DNA of 64,000 bases from Wandonia sp964447015 (GTDB taxonomy: Bacteria > Bacteroidota > Bacteroidia > Flavobacteriales_D > Crocinitomicaceae). Of this stretch, positions 8,836-18,501 are shown piece after piece. The DNA lies in NCBI GenBank assembly GCA_964447015.1, contig CAYUQU010000008.1, forward strand, positions 5,239 to 69,238, read 5' to 3'. Below the pieces are notes generated by a model. It searched no databases. It worked only from the letters and a program-made list of their open reading frames with translations, and had not been told where the DNA came from. The position numbers and the translations under genes are program-made. Numbering within the stretch: the stretch's first letter is position 1; each line of letters begins with the position of its first letter.

Positions 8836-10665
8836 ATGAATAATTATTCACGCCAATTACAATCGTTTTCGCTACCGAGTTTGATCGTGGACTATAGTTC
8901 TCTTCTTGTGGCAGTTGTTGTGTTGGTTTGGATGAACATTCACAATACCGTTCCTGTTGATTCGGGCGATGGTCTCGCTCATTTTTTTATCGCACAACAT
9001 GTGTGGGACAATCCAACTGAACTACTCAATCATTGGGGAAAACCACTTTTCACACTTTTTTCTTCACCTTTCGCGTATGTTGGATTCAAGACCTACATCG
9101 GGTTTAACATACTTGTTTTTACCTTGACTTCATGGCTTGGAATCAAGATTGCATCTCATTTTAATGCTTCTGCATTCGTAAAACTACTCTTCCCTTTTGC
9201 TCTGCTTTCCGTTCCAGATTACACATCCAATATTTTAGGTGGACTTACAGAACCTTTCTTTGGGTTGTTACTCATGTCAATACTCTATTTTCTGGTAAAA
9301 AAGAATTGGATTTGGGTCGCTTTAATTGCTTCAGCAATTCCATTTAGCCGCAGTGAAGGACAGTTTGTCGTCTTGTTTATCGCATTGATTTTACTGTACC
9401 ATAGACAGTGGAAAGCAATCCCGTTGCTTTTGACCGCCTCGTTTCTTTATGCCATATTTGGGGGGGTTGTTTTTGGGGATTTTCTTTGGTATTTTACACA
9501 CAATCCCTATGGCGGAGAGCCGCTTTATGGTAATGGAAGCTGGACGCACTACATTGAGTTGTGGCGCGGACACTTTGGTCGAATGGGAATAATATTAATG
9601 GGGCTGTTTATCCTTAGTTTACCTTTTCGTTTTAATCAGGCCGAAAGGAATCAGGACTTGAAGTTAATCGTGTTCTTTTCGTTTGTAACCTATTTGAGTA
9701 TCGTATTTGTTCACTCTTACTTATGGGCAAATGGGAAAAACGGGGCGTTTGGTCTTAGTCGACTTGCAACGCATGGACTTCCCGTGTTTTTTCTGGCTTC
9801 TTTACTGTGGGTTGGGACTTATTTTAGGTCTTCTCTCCTTAGCAAAATATGGCGTTTATCCCTCTGTTTATTTCTGTTTATTTCTATAAACTCGTTTAAA
9901 AAACAAGACTATCCAAATAAACCAAACGAGTTTGAACAAGAATTGATAACTGCTTGCGAATATTTAAATGAAGTGGGGGGAAATGTACCAAATGTGTTTT
10001 ACTATCATCCTATGATCGCCTTGAAAACAGGTGTAAACCTGAAAGCAACTACAGGTGTTTTTCAGCAATACACTTTTGCAAATTTTGAAGAAAAAATAAA
10101 ACGTTTGAAGGGTGGAGAAATTATTGTACGCGATAGTCACTTTGGCCCAATGGAAATGGGCCTAACAAAGAATGTGCTGGATACGTTTGTACGTATACGA
10201 TCTTTTTATGCTTTCGTTTCTGCCACAACTCACTTAGGAGAGCGCTACGGTGTAGACATTTATCAATATCAACCAAACCCACATTCTGAATCCACATCAA
10301 CGATACTTAGCGAGCATACTCAAACACTTTCACTAAATAGTGTAGACACCTTTCTTACACTAGAAGAATTGCCCAAATATACGATTCAAGAAAATGAAGA
10401 AATCATTTTAGAAATTGAGTTGACACTAAATACAAACGCTGTAGAGCCCGTGTATCTGGTTTTACAGAAGAAAAACGGCACTGAAAGTCAAACTTATCAA
10501 CTCAATGAGTTAAACCAGATAGAGATCCCAATTTCGTCAAATCACGTGGATGAAATGCAATTGTATGTACATAACCCAAATGCGGTTTCAATTCAAAAAC
10601 TTGGGGTTCGCACAAGAGTTTCTTTAATCAAATTACCCCCTATTATTGTTACAAAATCGCAATAA
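8836..10665 (+). CDS. Large multi-pass membrane protein, probably GT-C glycosyltransferase-like (divergent member)
   Basis: A protein of 609 residues from the ATG at 8836; a TTG at 8815 would add seven residues without support. Hydrophobic helices span about residues 15-360, followed by a soluble C-terminal domain. Near residue 40 it has VDSGDGLAHFF where the neighbouring paralogues have an acidic DE pair. A later cluster, WGKPLFTLFSSPFAYVG, resembles the loop after helix 1 in mannosyltransferase-like GT-C proteins. It lacks the DANNH motif of the other three. Position and architecture suggest the same pathway, but the enzyme assignment is weaker. Confidence 0.62.
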   Translation: MNNYSRQLQSFSLPSLIVDYSSLLVAVVVLVWMNIHNTVPVDSGDGLAHFFIAQHVWDNPTELLNHWGKPLFTLFSSPFAYVGFKTYIGFNILVFTLTSWLGIKIASHFNASAFVKLLFPFALLSVPDYTSNILGGLTEPFFGLLLMSILYFLVKKNWIWVALIASAIPFSRSEGQFVVLFIALILLYHRQWKAIPLLLTASFLYAIFGGVVFGDFLWYFTHNPYGGEPLYGNGSWTHYIELWRGHFGRMGIILMGLFILSLPFRFNQAERNQDLKLIVFFSFVTYLSIVFVHSYLWANGKNGAFGLSRLATHGLPVFFLASLLWVGTYFRSSLLSKIWRLSLCLFLFISINSFKKQDYPNKPNEFEQELITACEYLNEVGGNVPNVFYYHPMIALKTGVNLKATTGVFQQYTFANFEEKIKRLKGGEIIVRDSHFGPMEMGLTKNVLDTFVRIRSFYAFVSATTHLGERYGVDIYQYQPNPHSESTSTILSEHTQTLSLNSVDTFLTLEELPKYTIQENEEIILEIELTLNTNAVEPVYLVLQKKNGTESQTYQLNELNQIEIPISSNHVDEMQLYVHNPNAVSIQKLGVRTRVSLIKLPPIIVTKSQ

Positions 10666-10671
10666 CGGTGT

Positions 10672-12132
10672 CTATTCATACTCATTGGTTGACATAGAGT
10701 ATACAATAATGTGCTCCAACTCAAAGCTAAATTCAACCTCCTTATTTACATCACAAATTCTTTGATGTTCAGTTTCGTACCCAACTTTCTCCAATCGCTG
10801 ATTCAAGAAAATATAATAATCAGCCGCATCGTTATACGCATGCTTGTTAAGTGGAGAATTAACTAAATCAATAAATTCATAATTGTTTTTTGCTGTGTAA
10901 TATAGAATTGCGCTTTCAAACGGCCATGAATAATCAATCTTGATCGGTTTGCCTTTTGCTTTACCCTTTTCATTTATTGATTCTAAAATTTCTGAAGTAT
11001 GTGCATCAAAAAACCACGTAGCAGTTTTATAAGTATTTGCATGATAAGTAAAGTTTACGAGTGCAAATAGTGCCACTATTCCAGCCATCACTGTGAAAAA
11101 CCAATAGTTGTGCAATTCATGGAACGCAAAGTACAACAGAAAAACAAAGAGCGGGTAAAAAAACAATGCAGACCGATCAATTACAAAAGGAGTTCCAAAT
11201 AGATAAAACTGACTAATTATAGCAAGTGCACACAAAATCAACACCAACAAAAACAGATTCTTTGGAGCAACTATATTTTTACGCTGAAAGAGAGAGAAAA
11301 TGACCGACAAACACAACAGTAAAAGAAATGCAATTAAAACACCCCAAACAAAAGGACTTTCATTTGGGGTATACATGGAGTATTTTGTCAAAGACACAAG
11401 AGTGTCACTAAAAAAGCCCCTATCTCCACCATAATAAAAATTACCGTTTATCAGCATTTTTCTAATTGGCTCATAAATCAACGCGATTAAAAGCAAACTG
11501 GTTAAAAACACAGCGATGAGGACTTGTTTTAAATTAACTTTAGCTTTAAAAACAATCGCATAAAACACGATTAAAAAAGCAATAACAAGCCAATAATTCA
11601 AAAATGAAAAACTGCTCAACACCGCAAAAACACCAGCAAAAAGGGTCAAAAGGACATGCTTAGTTTTGAAAGAGTTGAAAAAAGAAACAAAATAATAAAT
11701 TGACATCATTTGAAAGCCCAACGCCAAACCATACCCTCTTGCCAAACTGAAAAAATCCAACACAAAAGGATTGCATAGCAAGATTAGAAAAGCAATTATA
11801 CCAAAACGAAAACGCAAGTATTGACTACAAATTCTAAAGGCAAAATACCCATAAAGTAAAAACGCAAGTATGTTTGGAATTCGAGCTACAAATAACGAAT
11901 CATTGCCACATACAAACATTAGTTTTATCAGCAAGGTGTTTAAAAGATGGTTATTTGCATCACAAGGTGAGCAATTGAGTGCTTGCATAAAAGGCAAATC
12001 GACAAACCACCTTAAAGTCCACGATTCATCATAGGTAATTCCAACAGAATAAGCTCTATAAACAACGTAAACCAATAAGGGGATGAATACAATTGTATAC
12101 CAAGCTTTTGACTGTAGTTGTAATGGCTTCAT
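10672..12132 (-). CDS. GT-C / ArnT-like multi-pass membrane protein (paralogue 4)
   Basis: A 486-residue membrane protein with about ten hydrophobic segments. Its first loop carries TYDESWTLRWF near residue 34 and DANNHLLNTLLIKLM near 58, then ARIPNILAF and SLARGYGLALGF, so it belongs to the same family as the genes at 4407 and 6181. It is about 110-120 residues shorter because the soluble C-terminal domain is reduced. It is convergent with the previous gene, with only 6 bp between the stop codons. The donor is presumably a polyprenyl-linked sugar and the acceptor is unknown. Confidence 0.72.
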   Translation of the reverse strand: MKPLQLQSKAWYTIVFIPLLVYVVYRAYSVGITYDESWTLRWFVDLPFMQALNCSPCDANNHLLNTLLIKLMFVCGNDSLFVARIPNILAFLLYGYFAFRICSQYLRFRFGIIAFLILLCNPFVLDFFSLARGYGLALGFQMMSIYYFVSFFNSFKTKHVLLTLFAGVFAVLSSFSFLNYWLVIAFLIVFYAIVFKAKVNLKQVLIAVFLTSLLLIALIYEPIRKMLINGNFYYGGDRGFFSDTLVSLTKYSMYTPNESPFVWGVLIAFLLLLCLSVIFSLFQRKNIVAPKNLFLLVLILCALAIISQFYLFGTPFVIDRSALFFYPLFVFLLYFAFHELHNYWFFTVMAGIVALFALVNFTYHANTYKTATWFFDAHTSEILESINEKGKAKGKPIKIDYSWPFESAILYYTAKNNYEFIDLVNSPLNKHAYNDAADYYIFLNQRLEKVGYETEHQRICDVNKEVEFSFELEHIIVYSMSTNEYE

Positions 12133-12150
12133 AAAACATTCGATAAAAAT

Positions 12151-12384
12151 CTATCTACTTATCAATGCCTTAAAAACGCGCACAATTTGCTTTCTGAATA
12201 ACAAGAATAGAATAATATATGGAATGGTCATTAAAATCATAATTCCCACATTGATGTTGCGACCAAATTCTATATCATTCTCTTGCCCTGCCTCAGCTGT
12301 AGCCTTACACATAGCACATTGACCAAAGGATGTGTCACTTAACACAACTGCTACAACCAATAAAAAAAGACCCCACTTTTTCAT
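12151..12384 (-). CDS. Small secreted or membrane CxxC protein, unknown function
   Basis: A 77-residue protein starting at ATG 12384. A longer frame upstream is rejected because the predicted signal peptide begins exactly here (MKKWGLFLLVVAVVLSDTSFG). After the signal comes QCAMCKATAEAGQ, a CxxC pair just past the likely cleavage site, then a second hydrophobic helix (NVGIMILMTIPYIILFLLF) and a basic tail. This predicts a small membrane protein with its CxxC on the periplasmic side, suited to metal or haem binding or thiol exchange. I do not recognise a named family. Confidence 0.7.
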   Translation of the reverse strand: MKKWGLFLLVVAVVLSDTSFGQCAMCKATAEAGQENDIEFGRNINVGIMILMTIPYIILFLLFRKQIVRVFKALISR

Positions 12385-12388
12385 GGTA

Positions 12389-12396
12389 CAAATGTA
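12389..12396 (-). promoter_or_regulatory. Possible -7 promoter box (TACATTTG) for the small CxxC gene
   Basis: Read on the minus strand this is TACATTTG, a match to the Bacteroidota -7 consensus TAnnTTTG, 4 nt before the ATG at 12384. No TTTG box is visible 19 nt further upstream. If real, the transcript would be nearly leaderless. Confidence 0.3.
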
Positions 12397-12488
12397 CGGA
12401 AAAAAGTGTTTGGTGCTTTTAATGCGAGTAGCAACTTTATGTTTCTCCAATCTTTTCACGATATTTGCAAAAATAAATCATTTTCAAG

Positions 12489-13514
12489 ATGCAAGGAGTT
12501 ACCACATTAAATGAGTTTATCCTCGAAAGACAAGCTGAATTTCCATTTGCTACGGGAGAATTATCACGAATTTTGAATGATATTTCATTGGCCTCAAAAA
12601 TTGTAAACCGTGAAGTGAATCGAGCTGGATTGGTTGACGTTCTTGGCGCACAAGGCAATGTAAACATTCAAGGAGAGCAACAACAAAAATTGGATGTGAT
12701 TGCCGATGAACGCTTTATTCAAGCTTTCAAATCTGGTGGTGAAATTTGTGGTATTGCCTCAGAAGAAAATGATGATTTTGTAGCATTTGAAAGTGAAATG
12801 TCGAAAAAAGGAAAGTATGTGGTCCTTTTCGACCCACTCGACGGTTCATCCAACATTGACGTAAACGTATCAATTGGGACTATTTTCTCTATTTTTCGTC
12901 GTATCTCGCCTGTGGGTGAATTAGCTACAATCGACGACATGCTTCAAAAAGGTACTGAGCAAGTTGCGGCAGGATATGTACTCTACGGTTCTTCAACAAT
13001 GTTGGTGTATACAACTGGATGCGGTGTAAATGGATTTACATTAGACCCTTCAATTGGTGAATTTTGCCTTTCACATCCCGACATGAAAATACCAGAAATG
13101 AGTCGACTTTATTCAATGAACGAAGGAAACTTATTGATTTGTGAAGAGGGAATTCGTCAATATATCAAATTCTGTCAACAAGTAGACCCGCCAACTGGAC
13201 GTCCGTACTCAGGTCGTTACATAGGCTCTCTAGTCGCAGATTTCCACAGAAGTTTAATCAAAGGTGGTATTTATATCTACCCTGATACCACATTAAACCC
13301 TGAAGGTAAACTTCGTTTGATCTACGAATGCAACCCTTTAGCCTTTATTGCTGAACAAGCAGGAGGATTAGCCACAACAGGCCGTAAACGAATTCTGGAC
13401 TTACAACCAAAACGTCTCCATCAGCGCGCTCCATTCTTTATTGGCTCTAAAAAAATGGTAGAACAAGTTATGGCATTGATAGAGGAATTTTCCAACAAAA
13501 AAGTAAATGCTTAG
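12489..13514 (+). CDS. fbp: Fructose-1,6-bisphosphatase, class I
   Basis: A 341-residue cytoplasmic gluconeogenic enzyme that hydrolyses fructose-1,6-bisphosphate to fructose-6-phosphate. The metal-binding and catalytic sequences are visible: ASEENDDF near residue 91, VLFDPLDGSSNIDVN near 112 and YGSSTMLVYTTG near 164. The substrate-binding end is RYIGSLVADFHR followed by KLRLIYECNPLAFIAEQAGG. The length is typical of class I enzymes. It is divergent from the small CxxC gene, with 104 bp between the two starts. A GATATTTG box lies upstream at about 12460, one base off TAnnTTTG. Confidence 0.97.
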   Translation: MQGVTTLNEFILERQAEFPFATGELSRILNDISLASKIVNREVNRAGLVDVLGAQGNVNIQGEQQQKLDVIADERFIQAFKSGGEICGIASEENDDFVAFESEMSKKGKYVVLFDPLDGSSNIDVNVSIGTIFSIFRRISPVGELATIDDMLQKGTEQVAAGYVLYGSSTMLVYTTGCGVNGFTLDPSIGEFCLSHPDMKIPEMSRLYSMNEGNLLICEEGIRQYIKFCQQVDPPTGRPYSGRYIGSLVADFHRSLIKGGIYIYPDTTLNPEGKLRLIYECNPLAFIAEQAGGLATTGRKRILDLQPKRLHQRAPFFIGSKKMVEQVMALIEEFSNKKVNA

Positions 13515-13528
13515 TAATTGAATCTTAT

Positions 13529-13569
13529 TAGGCACCAATATAATTCATCACGGATTTTCTATGTGCCTA
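13529..13569. repeat. Inverted repeat between fbp and mfd
   Basis: TAGGCAC (13529-13535) and GTGCCTA (13563-13569) form a 7-bp perfect inverted repeat around a 27-nt loop, in the short gap between fbp and mfd. No T-run follows, so it does not look like a terminator. It could be an RNA hairpin, a protein-binding site or chance. Confidence 0.35.
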
Positions 13570-13585
13570 TGTGGTTATTCGTATC

Positions 13586-16500
13586 ATGAACACATCTGAC
13601 CTCATAAAGCGTTTCAGTACGCTGACACAAATAGACGAAACAGCTCAACAATTGCAGTTTGCAGGAGCCAAAGTCAAGTGGGACGGACTTATCGGTGCGT
13701 CGGGTGCGCTGTGTGCCGCTAGCTTAGCAAAACAAGTTCCTGGCAACCACATCTTCATACTCGAAGACAAAGAATTAGCCGCTTATTTTTATAACGATCT
13801 AGAAAGCCTTTTTCCAGAAGACAAGCATATCCTATTTTATCCCGCATCATATCGCACTCCATACGAACTTGAAGCAACTGACAACGCCAATGTTGTGGCA
13901 CGAGCTGAAGTGCTTGATCGAATCAATTCTGCAAAAAACACATGGGTTATCACTTATCCCAAAGCGCTGTTTGAAAAAGTGCCCACTAAACAACATTTAA
14001 CAAAAAACACATTCCGCATAGAAAAGGGAAAGAAGTACGGACTTGATTTTCTCAACGAAGTGCTCATGGAATACGGTTTTGAGCGCGTAGACTTTGTATA
14101 TGAACCCGGTCAATATTCCATTCGTGGAGGAATTTTAGACGTATTTTCTTATTCCAATGACAATCCTTTCCGCATCGAGTTTTTTGGTGATGAGGTAGAT
14201 TCCATTCGCAATTTTGACCCTGTCAATCAATTGAGCTTTAAATCACACGAGTTTTTCTCTATCGTGCCGAATGTACAGGGAAAAATCGTGCAGGAAGTAA
14301 ACGCCTCTTTCTTACAATTCGTGGGCAATCAATCTACTATTTGGCTTAAATCCAACGATTTGATGGAGGGACGTTTGGAAAAGGATTATGAAAAAGCCTT
14401 AAAAATTTACGATCAGCTTGCCGAAAGTCCTGTCAAACATCGAATTCCGAGTGAATTGTACTACCACAAGTCCGACTGGAAAAAAGAAATAGAAAGCTTT
14501 TCTGTAATTGAGTTTGGGGGAGAAAAAAGTTTCAAATCAGATTTGATTGCGCAATTTGATTTCAAAATTCAACCCTCTTTCAACAAGAATTTTGAAATGC
14601 TTCGCGATGATTTAATCGCTCGGAAGCAGATGGGAATGGACAACCTGATTTTCTCCAATCAGCCTAAGCAAATAGAACGACTTTACGATATTTTTGAAGA
14701 CATCGGAGCAGAGGTCGAGTTTTCACCCATGCCCATTGCCATTCACGAAGGGTTTATTTCAGAACAGTTGAAATTGGTCTGTTACACCGATCACCAGATC
14801 TTTGAGCGTTACCATCGCTTTAAACTCAAAGAAGGTTTCCGACAAGCAAAACAAGCACTGACCTTAAAAGAAATTTACAACCTGCAAAAAGGCGATTACG
14901 TAACCCACATCGACCACGGTGTAGGGCGTTTTTCAGGTTTGGAAATGATAGATGTTAACGGAAAGCCTCAAGAAGCTATTCGGTTGATTTACAAAGACAA
15001 TGACGTCTTGTATGTATCAATTCACTCACTTCATCGCATCTCTAAGTTTACCGGAAAAGAAGGTACCGTTCCTAAAATGAACAAACTTGGCTCACAAGCT
15101 TGGTCAATTCTCAAGAACAAAACGAAGAAAAAAATCAAGGAAATAGCCTTTGATTTAATTCAATTATACGCAAAGCGAAAAAGCAATCCTGGTTTCGCCT
15201 TTTCTCCTGATACATACTTACAAAATGAGCTAGAAGCTTCATTTATGTACGAAGACACGCCCGATCAGTTGAAATCGACAATTGCGGTGAAAGAAGACAT
15301 GGAATCGCCTACGCCTATGGATCGCTTGGTTTGTGGTGATGTAGGTTTTGGCAAAACAGAGATTGCAATACGTGCTGCGTTTAAAGCCGTGGCGGACAGC
15401 AAACAAGTTGCTATTCTGGTTCCAACAACTATTCTGTCGCTTCAACATTACAGAACGTTTAAGGAGCGTTTAAAAGACTTTCCATGTACCGTCGAATATC
15501 TCAATCGTTTTAAATCAGCTAAAGACGTTACAACCACATTAAAGAAACTTGCGGCTGGGGAAATTGACATCTTGATTGGTACACACAAAATAGTTGGAGC
15601 CAACGTCAAGTTCAAGGATTTAGGATTGATGATTATTGATGAAGAGCAAAAATTTGGCGTAGCGGTAAAAGACAAACTGAAACTTATGAAAGCGACAGTT
15701 GATACGCTGACACTGACCGCCACACCCATTCCACGAACGCTACAATTTTCATTGATGGGCGCACGTGACTTGAGTATCATCAACACGCCACCGCCAAACC
15801 GTCAGCCTGTATTGACACAACATATTTCATTTGATGAGGAGGCCATCCGTGATGCTATATCCTACGAAATCTCACGGGGTGGACAAGTGTATTTTGTAAA
15901 CAATCGTTTGCAGAACATTCAGGAAATTTCAGGAATGATTACTCGTTTAGTTCCAGGAACTCGAGTAGGGATCGGTCATGGGCAAATGGACGGAAAGCAA
16001 CTTGAAAAAGTCATGATGGACTTTATTGAGGGAGAATACGACGTGTTACTCGCTACAACCATTATCGAGTCAGGAATAGATATTTCAAACGCCAACACCA
16101 TTATTATCAATGATGCACAAAACTTCGGATTGAGCGACTTGCACCAACTTCGAGGGCGTGTAGGACGTTCGAACAAAAAAGGATTCTGCTACCTCATCGC
16201 GCCAAGTGCGCAGAATTTGACTTCTGAAGCGCGTAAGCGATTAGAAGCCTTGATTCAATTCAGTGATTTGGGTTCTGGCTTCAACATCGCCATGAAAGAT
16301 TTGGACATTCGCGGAGCGGGAAATATGCTTGGAGGTGAACAAAGTGGTTTCATGGCCGACATCGGTTTTGAAATGTATCAGAAAATTCTCAATGAGGCCA
16401 TTGAAGAATTGCGCGAGAATGAATTTAAAGAGCTTTTCAAAGACAACAAGCACGATAAAATGCCAGGTCAGGAGTATTATACTTCAGATTGTATTTTAGA

Positions 16501-16942
16501 AACTGATTTGGAAGTTCGAATACCAGAAGATTATGTAAACAACGTAGCTGAACGCTTGAGTTTATATCAAGATTTGGACAATCTAGCTGATAAAACGGAA
16601 CTAGAGGAATTTCGAAAAAACTTAATCGACCGTTTTGGTCCTATTCCACATCAAGTGGAAGATTTGTTCCTGTCAATGGAATTGCGTTGGTTGGCTCGCG
16701 AAATTGGCTTTGAAAAACTCGTGTTTAAATCAGGAAAAATGTTGGGTTATTTTATCGCTAACCAAGATTCAATGTATTATCAATCTCCTCGATTTACACA
16801 AGTGTTGAAATACATTCAAAGTAATCCGCGCGGAGTAAACATGAGCGAAAAGAACAACAAACTCCGTTTGATTTATGACAATGTACAAAACATGCCAGAA
16901 GCGATTGGACATTTGGAAAGCGTGTTGATGGTAAGGGAGTGA
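13586..16942 (+). CDS. mfd: Transcription-repair coupling factor
   Basis: An Mfd protein of about 1118 residues, the usual length, which removes stalled RNA polymerase at DNA lesions and recruits UvrA. In order: the UvrB-like N-terminal domains (degenerate, no Walker A), the RNA-polymerase-interacting domain around residues 435-500 (YVTHIDHGVGRFSGLE), the helicase motor with Walker A VCGDVGFGKTEIAIRAAF near 590, DEEQ box IIDEEQKFGV near 690, motif III LTATPIPRTLQFSLMGARD and motif VI QLRGRVGRS near 860, then the TRCF C-terminal domain. The ATG at 13586 is preferred to the GTG at 13571 because the extra five residues are not supported. Confidence 0.98.
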   Translation: MNTSDLIKRFSTLTQIDETAQQLQFAGAKVKWDGLIGASGALCAASLAKQVPGNHIFILEDKELAAYFYNDLESLFPEDKHILFYPASYRTPYELEATDNANVVARAEVLDRINSAKNTWVITYPKALFEKVPTKQHLTKNTFRIEKGKKYGLDFLNEVLMEYGFERVDFVYEPGQYSIRGGILDVFSYSNDNPFRIEFFGDEVDSIRNFDPVNQLSFKSHEFFSIVPNVQGKIVQEVNASFLQFVGNQSTIWLKSNDLMEGRLEKDYEKALKIYDQLAESPVKHRIPSELYYHKSDWKKEIESFSVIEFGGEKSFKSDLIAQFDFKIQPSFNKNFEMLRDDLIARKQMGMDNLIFSNQPKQIERLYDIFEDIGAEVEFSPMPIAIHEGFISEQLKLVCYTDHQIFERYHRFKLKEGFRQAKQALTLKEIYNLQKGDYVTHIDHGVGRFSGLEMIDVNGKPQEAIRLIYKDNDVLYVSIHSLHRISKFTGKEGTVPKMNKLGSQAWSILKNKTKKKIKEIAFDLIQLYAKRKSNPGFAFSPDTYLQNELEASFMYEDTPDQLKSTIAVKEDMESPTPMDRLVCGDVGFGKTEIAIRAAFKAVADSKQVAILVPTTILSLQHYRTFKERLKDFPCTVEYLNRFKSAKDVTTTLKKLAAGEIDILIGTHKIVGANVKFKDLGLMIIDEEQKFGVAVKDKLKLMKATVDTLTLTATPIPRTLQFSLMGARDLSIINTPPPNRQPVLTQHISFDEEAIRDAISYEISRGGQVYFVNNRLQNIQEISGMITRLVPGTRVGIGHGQMDGKQLEKVMMDFIEGEYDVLLATTIIESGIDISNANTIIINDAQNFGLSDLHQLRGRVGRSNKKGFCYLIAPSAQNLTSEARKRLEALIQFSDLGSGFNIAMKDLDIRGAGNMLGGEQSGFMADIGFEMYQKILNEAIEELRENEFKELFKDNKHDKMPGQEYYTSDCILETDLEVRIPEDYVNNVAERLSLYQDLDNLADKTELEEFRKNLIDRFGPIPHQVEDLFLSMELRWLAREIGFEKLVFKSGKMLGYFIANQDSMYYQSPRFTQVLKYIQSNPRGVNMSEKNNKLRLIYDNVQNMPEAIGHLESVLMVRE

Positions 16943-16990
16943 TACAATTCGAGTTTTCCAAAATAATCGTATTTTCACCAGCATATAAAC

Positions 16991-18037
16991 ATGATTGCTA
17001 TGAAAACCCCGGTATATATATTTAGTTTAATCATAATTCTTCTTTCTTGTCAAACAGAAGTCGAAAACACACACACTGATGACAACATTGAAACAGAAGA
17101 AACCAATCAGATAGCGATTGTTCTTCATGGTGGCGCTGGTACCATTCTACCCAAAAACATGACTCCAGAATTGGAAAAAGAATACACCCACATGTTAGAC
17201 TCTGCGCTTACGGTTGGTTACCAAATTTTGGAAAATGGTGGAGAAGCTGTAGATGCTGTGACCTCCGTGATCATTATTTTGGAGAATTCACCGCTTTTCA
17301 ACGCAGGCAAAGGAGCTGTTTTTACACACGATGAAAAAAATGAGCTCGATGCGTCTATTATGGATGGATCTACATTAAACGCGGGAGCGATTGCAGGAGT
17401 AACCACAGTCAAAAATCCGATATTGTTGGCAAAAGAAGTAATGACAAACTCTCCACATGTCATGATGGCAAGAGAAGGTGCAGAGCAATTTGCGAAAGAA
17501 CGCGGTTTGGAAATTGTGGAACCGTCGTATTTTTTCGTTCAAAGTCGTTTGGATGGATTGAATCGCGTAAAGCAAAAAGAATTGGAAGAGATGAAAAAAC
17601 TTGAAGAAAACAACGACTCAAAATTCGGAACCGTTGGTTGTGTCGCTCTAGATAAAAGCGGAAACATTGTAGCAGGAACATCTACAGGAGGGATGACCAA
17701 TAAACGTTGGGGAAGAATCGGTGATTCACCTATTATAGGAGCTGGAACGTATGCAAATAACAAAACCTGTGGAGTTTCATCTACTGGATGGGGCGAGTTC
17801 TTTATTCGCGGTGTGTTTGCATATGACATTTCAGCAATGATGGAATACAAAGGTTTAAGTTTAGCTGAAGCTGCTCGCGTAGTTATTCAAGAAAAACTGC
17901 CTGAATTAGGCGGAGATGGAGGGATAATTGCGCTAGATGGAAAGGGAAATGTAACCATGGAATTTAATACAACGGGAATGTATCGTGGCGCGATTGATGG
18001 TGCAGGAAAGAAAATCGTGGCAATGTATAAAAATTGA
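16991..18037 (+). CDS. Isoaspartyl peptidase / L-asparaginase (Ntn-hydrolase), predicted lipoprotein
   Basis: A 348-residue protein with a lipoprotein signal (hydrophobic run ending ILLSC, Cys near residue 20) followed by an acidic Thr/Glu-rich linker. The mature domain begins with IAIVLHGGAGTI near 43. The autocleavage site of the type-2 asparaginase family appears as SKFGTVGCVALD near 212, where the Thr becomes the N-terminal nucleophile, and the substrate site is GTSTGGMTNKRWGRIGDSP. It would hydrolyse asparagine or isoaspartyl peptides in the envelope. ATG also occurs at 17000, which gives a more typical signal (MKTPVYIF). It is followed 10 bp later by an S4-domain gene. Confidence 0.92.
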   Translation: MIAMKTPVYIFSLIIILLSCQTEVENTHTDDNIETEETNQIAIVLHGGAGTILPKNMTPELEKEYTHMLDSALTVGYQILENGGEAVDAVTSVIIILENSPLFNAGKGAVFTHDEKNELDASIMDGSTLNAGAIAGVTTVKNPILLAKEVMTNSPHVMMAREGAEQFAKERGLEIVEPSYFFVQSRLDGLNRVKQKELEEMKKLEENNDSKFGTVGCVALDKSGNIVAGTSTGGMTNKRWGRIGDSPIIGAGTYANNKTCGVSSTGWGEFFIRGVFAYDISAMMEYKGLSLAEAARVVIQEKLPELGGDGGIIALDGKGNVTMEFNTTGMYRGAIDGAGKKIVAMYKN

Positions 18038-18047
18038 CAACACCAAA

Positions 18048-18428
18048 ATGACAGTAAGAATAGACAAATTTATCTGGTGTGTACGCCTAACCAAGACCCG
18101 ATCGCAAGCCACTGATCAGGTGAAGCGAGGGAAAATTAAAGTCAACGACGAGGGGATTAAACCTTCGCGTGAAGTAAAAGTAAAAGACGTTATTTCGCTT
18201 TCGAGAAACGGAGCAATCTTTCGTTATCGCATCATCGCTTTATTGGATAAACGTGTAGGCGCAAAACTTGTTGCGGATTACATCACAGATGAAACCACAG
18301 AAGAAGAGTTGGAAAAATTCAAGCTTTATCAAGAAGCACAAAGCACTTATCGCGATTATGGAACTGGAAAACCTACGAAAAAAGACCGTCGTGACATGAG
18401 CGATTTTTGGGAAGATTGGGAAGAATAA
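18048..18428 (+). CDS. S4-domain RNA-binding protein (Hsp15-like)
   Basis: A 126-residue protein from the ATG at 18048; the longer open frame upstream overlaps the asparaginase gene and has no family similarity. The S4 fold is at residues 3-60: RIDKFIWCVRLTKTRSQATD then VKRGKIKVNDEGIKPSREVK. The C-terminal part is charged and ends FWEDWEE. Relatives such as E. coli Hsp15 bind the 50S subunit carrying a stranded nascent chain and help recycle stalled ribosomes. The Hsp15 role is by similarity only. Confidence 0.88.
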   Translation: MTVRIDKFIWCVRLTKTRSQATDQVKRGKIKVNDEGIKPSREVKVKDVISLSRNGAIFRYRIIALLDKRVGAKLVADYITDETTEEELEKFKLYQEAQSTYRDYGTGKPTKKDRRDMSDFWEDWEE

Positions 18429-18501
18429 GCTCATTCTTGTAGAGTTCAATCTTCTGAAGCACTTGTATAAACAGGCGTTACAAACTCTAATTGCCTAAAT
18501 G

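Noticed and set aside
8799..8840. ATG at 8799 as an alternative start
   Set aside because: It opens a different frame that stops after 13 codons.
10540..10560. CACGTG core as a further parS site
   Set aside because: The surrounding bases (AATCACGTGGAT) lack the GTTT and AAAC arms. The same applies to CACGTG near 43607 and to the partial cores near 15756 and 22790.
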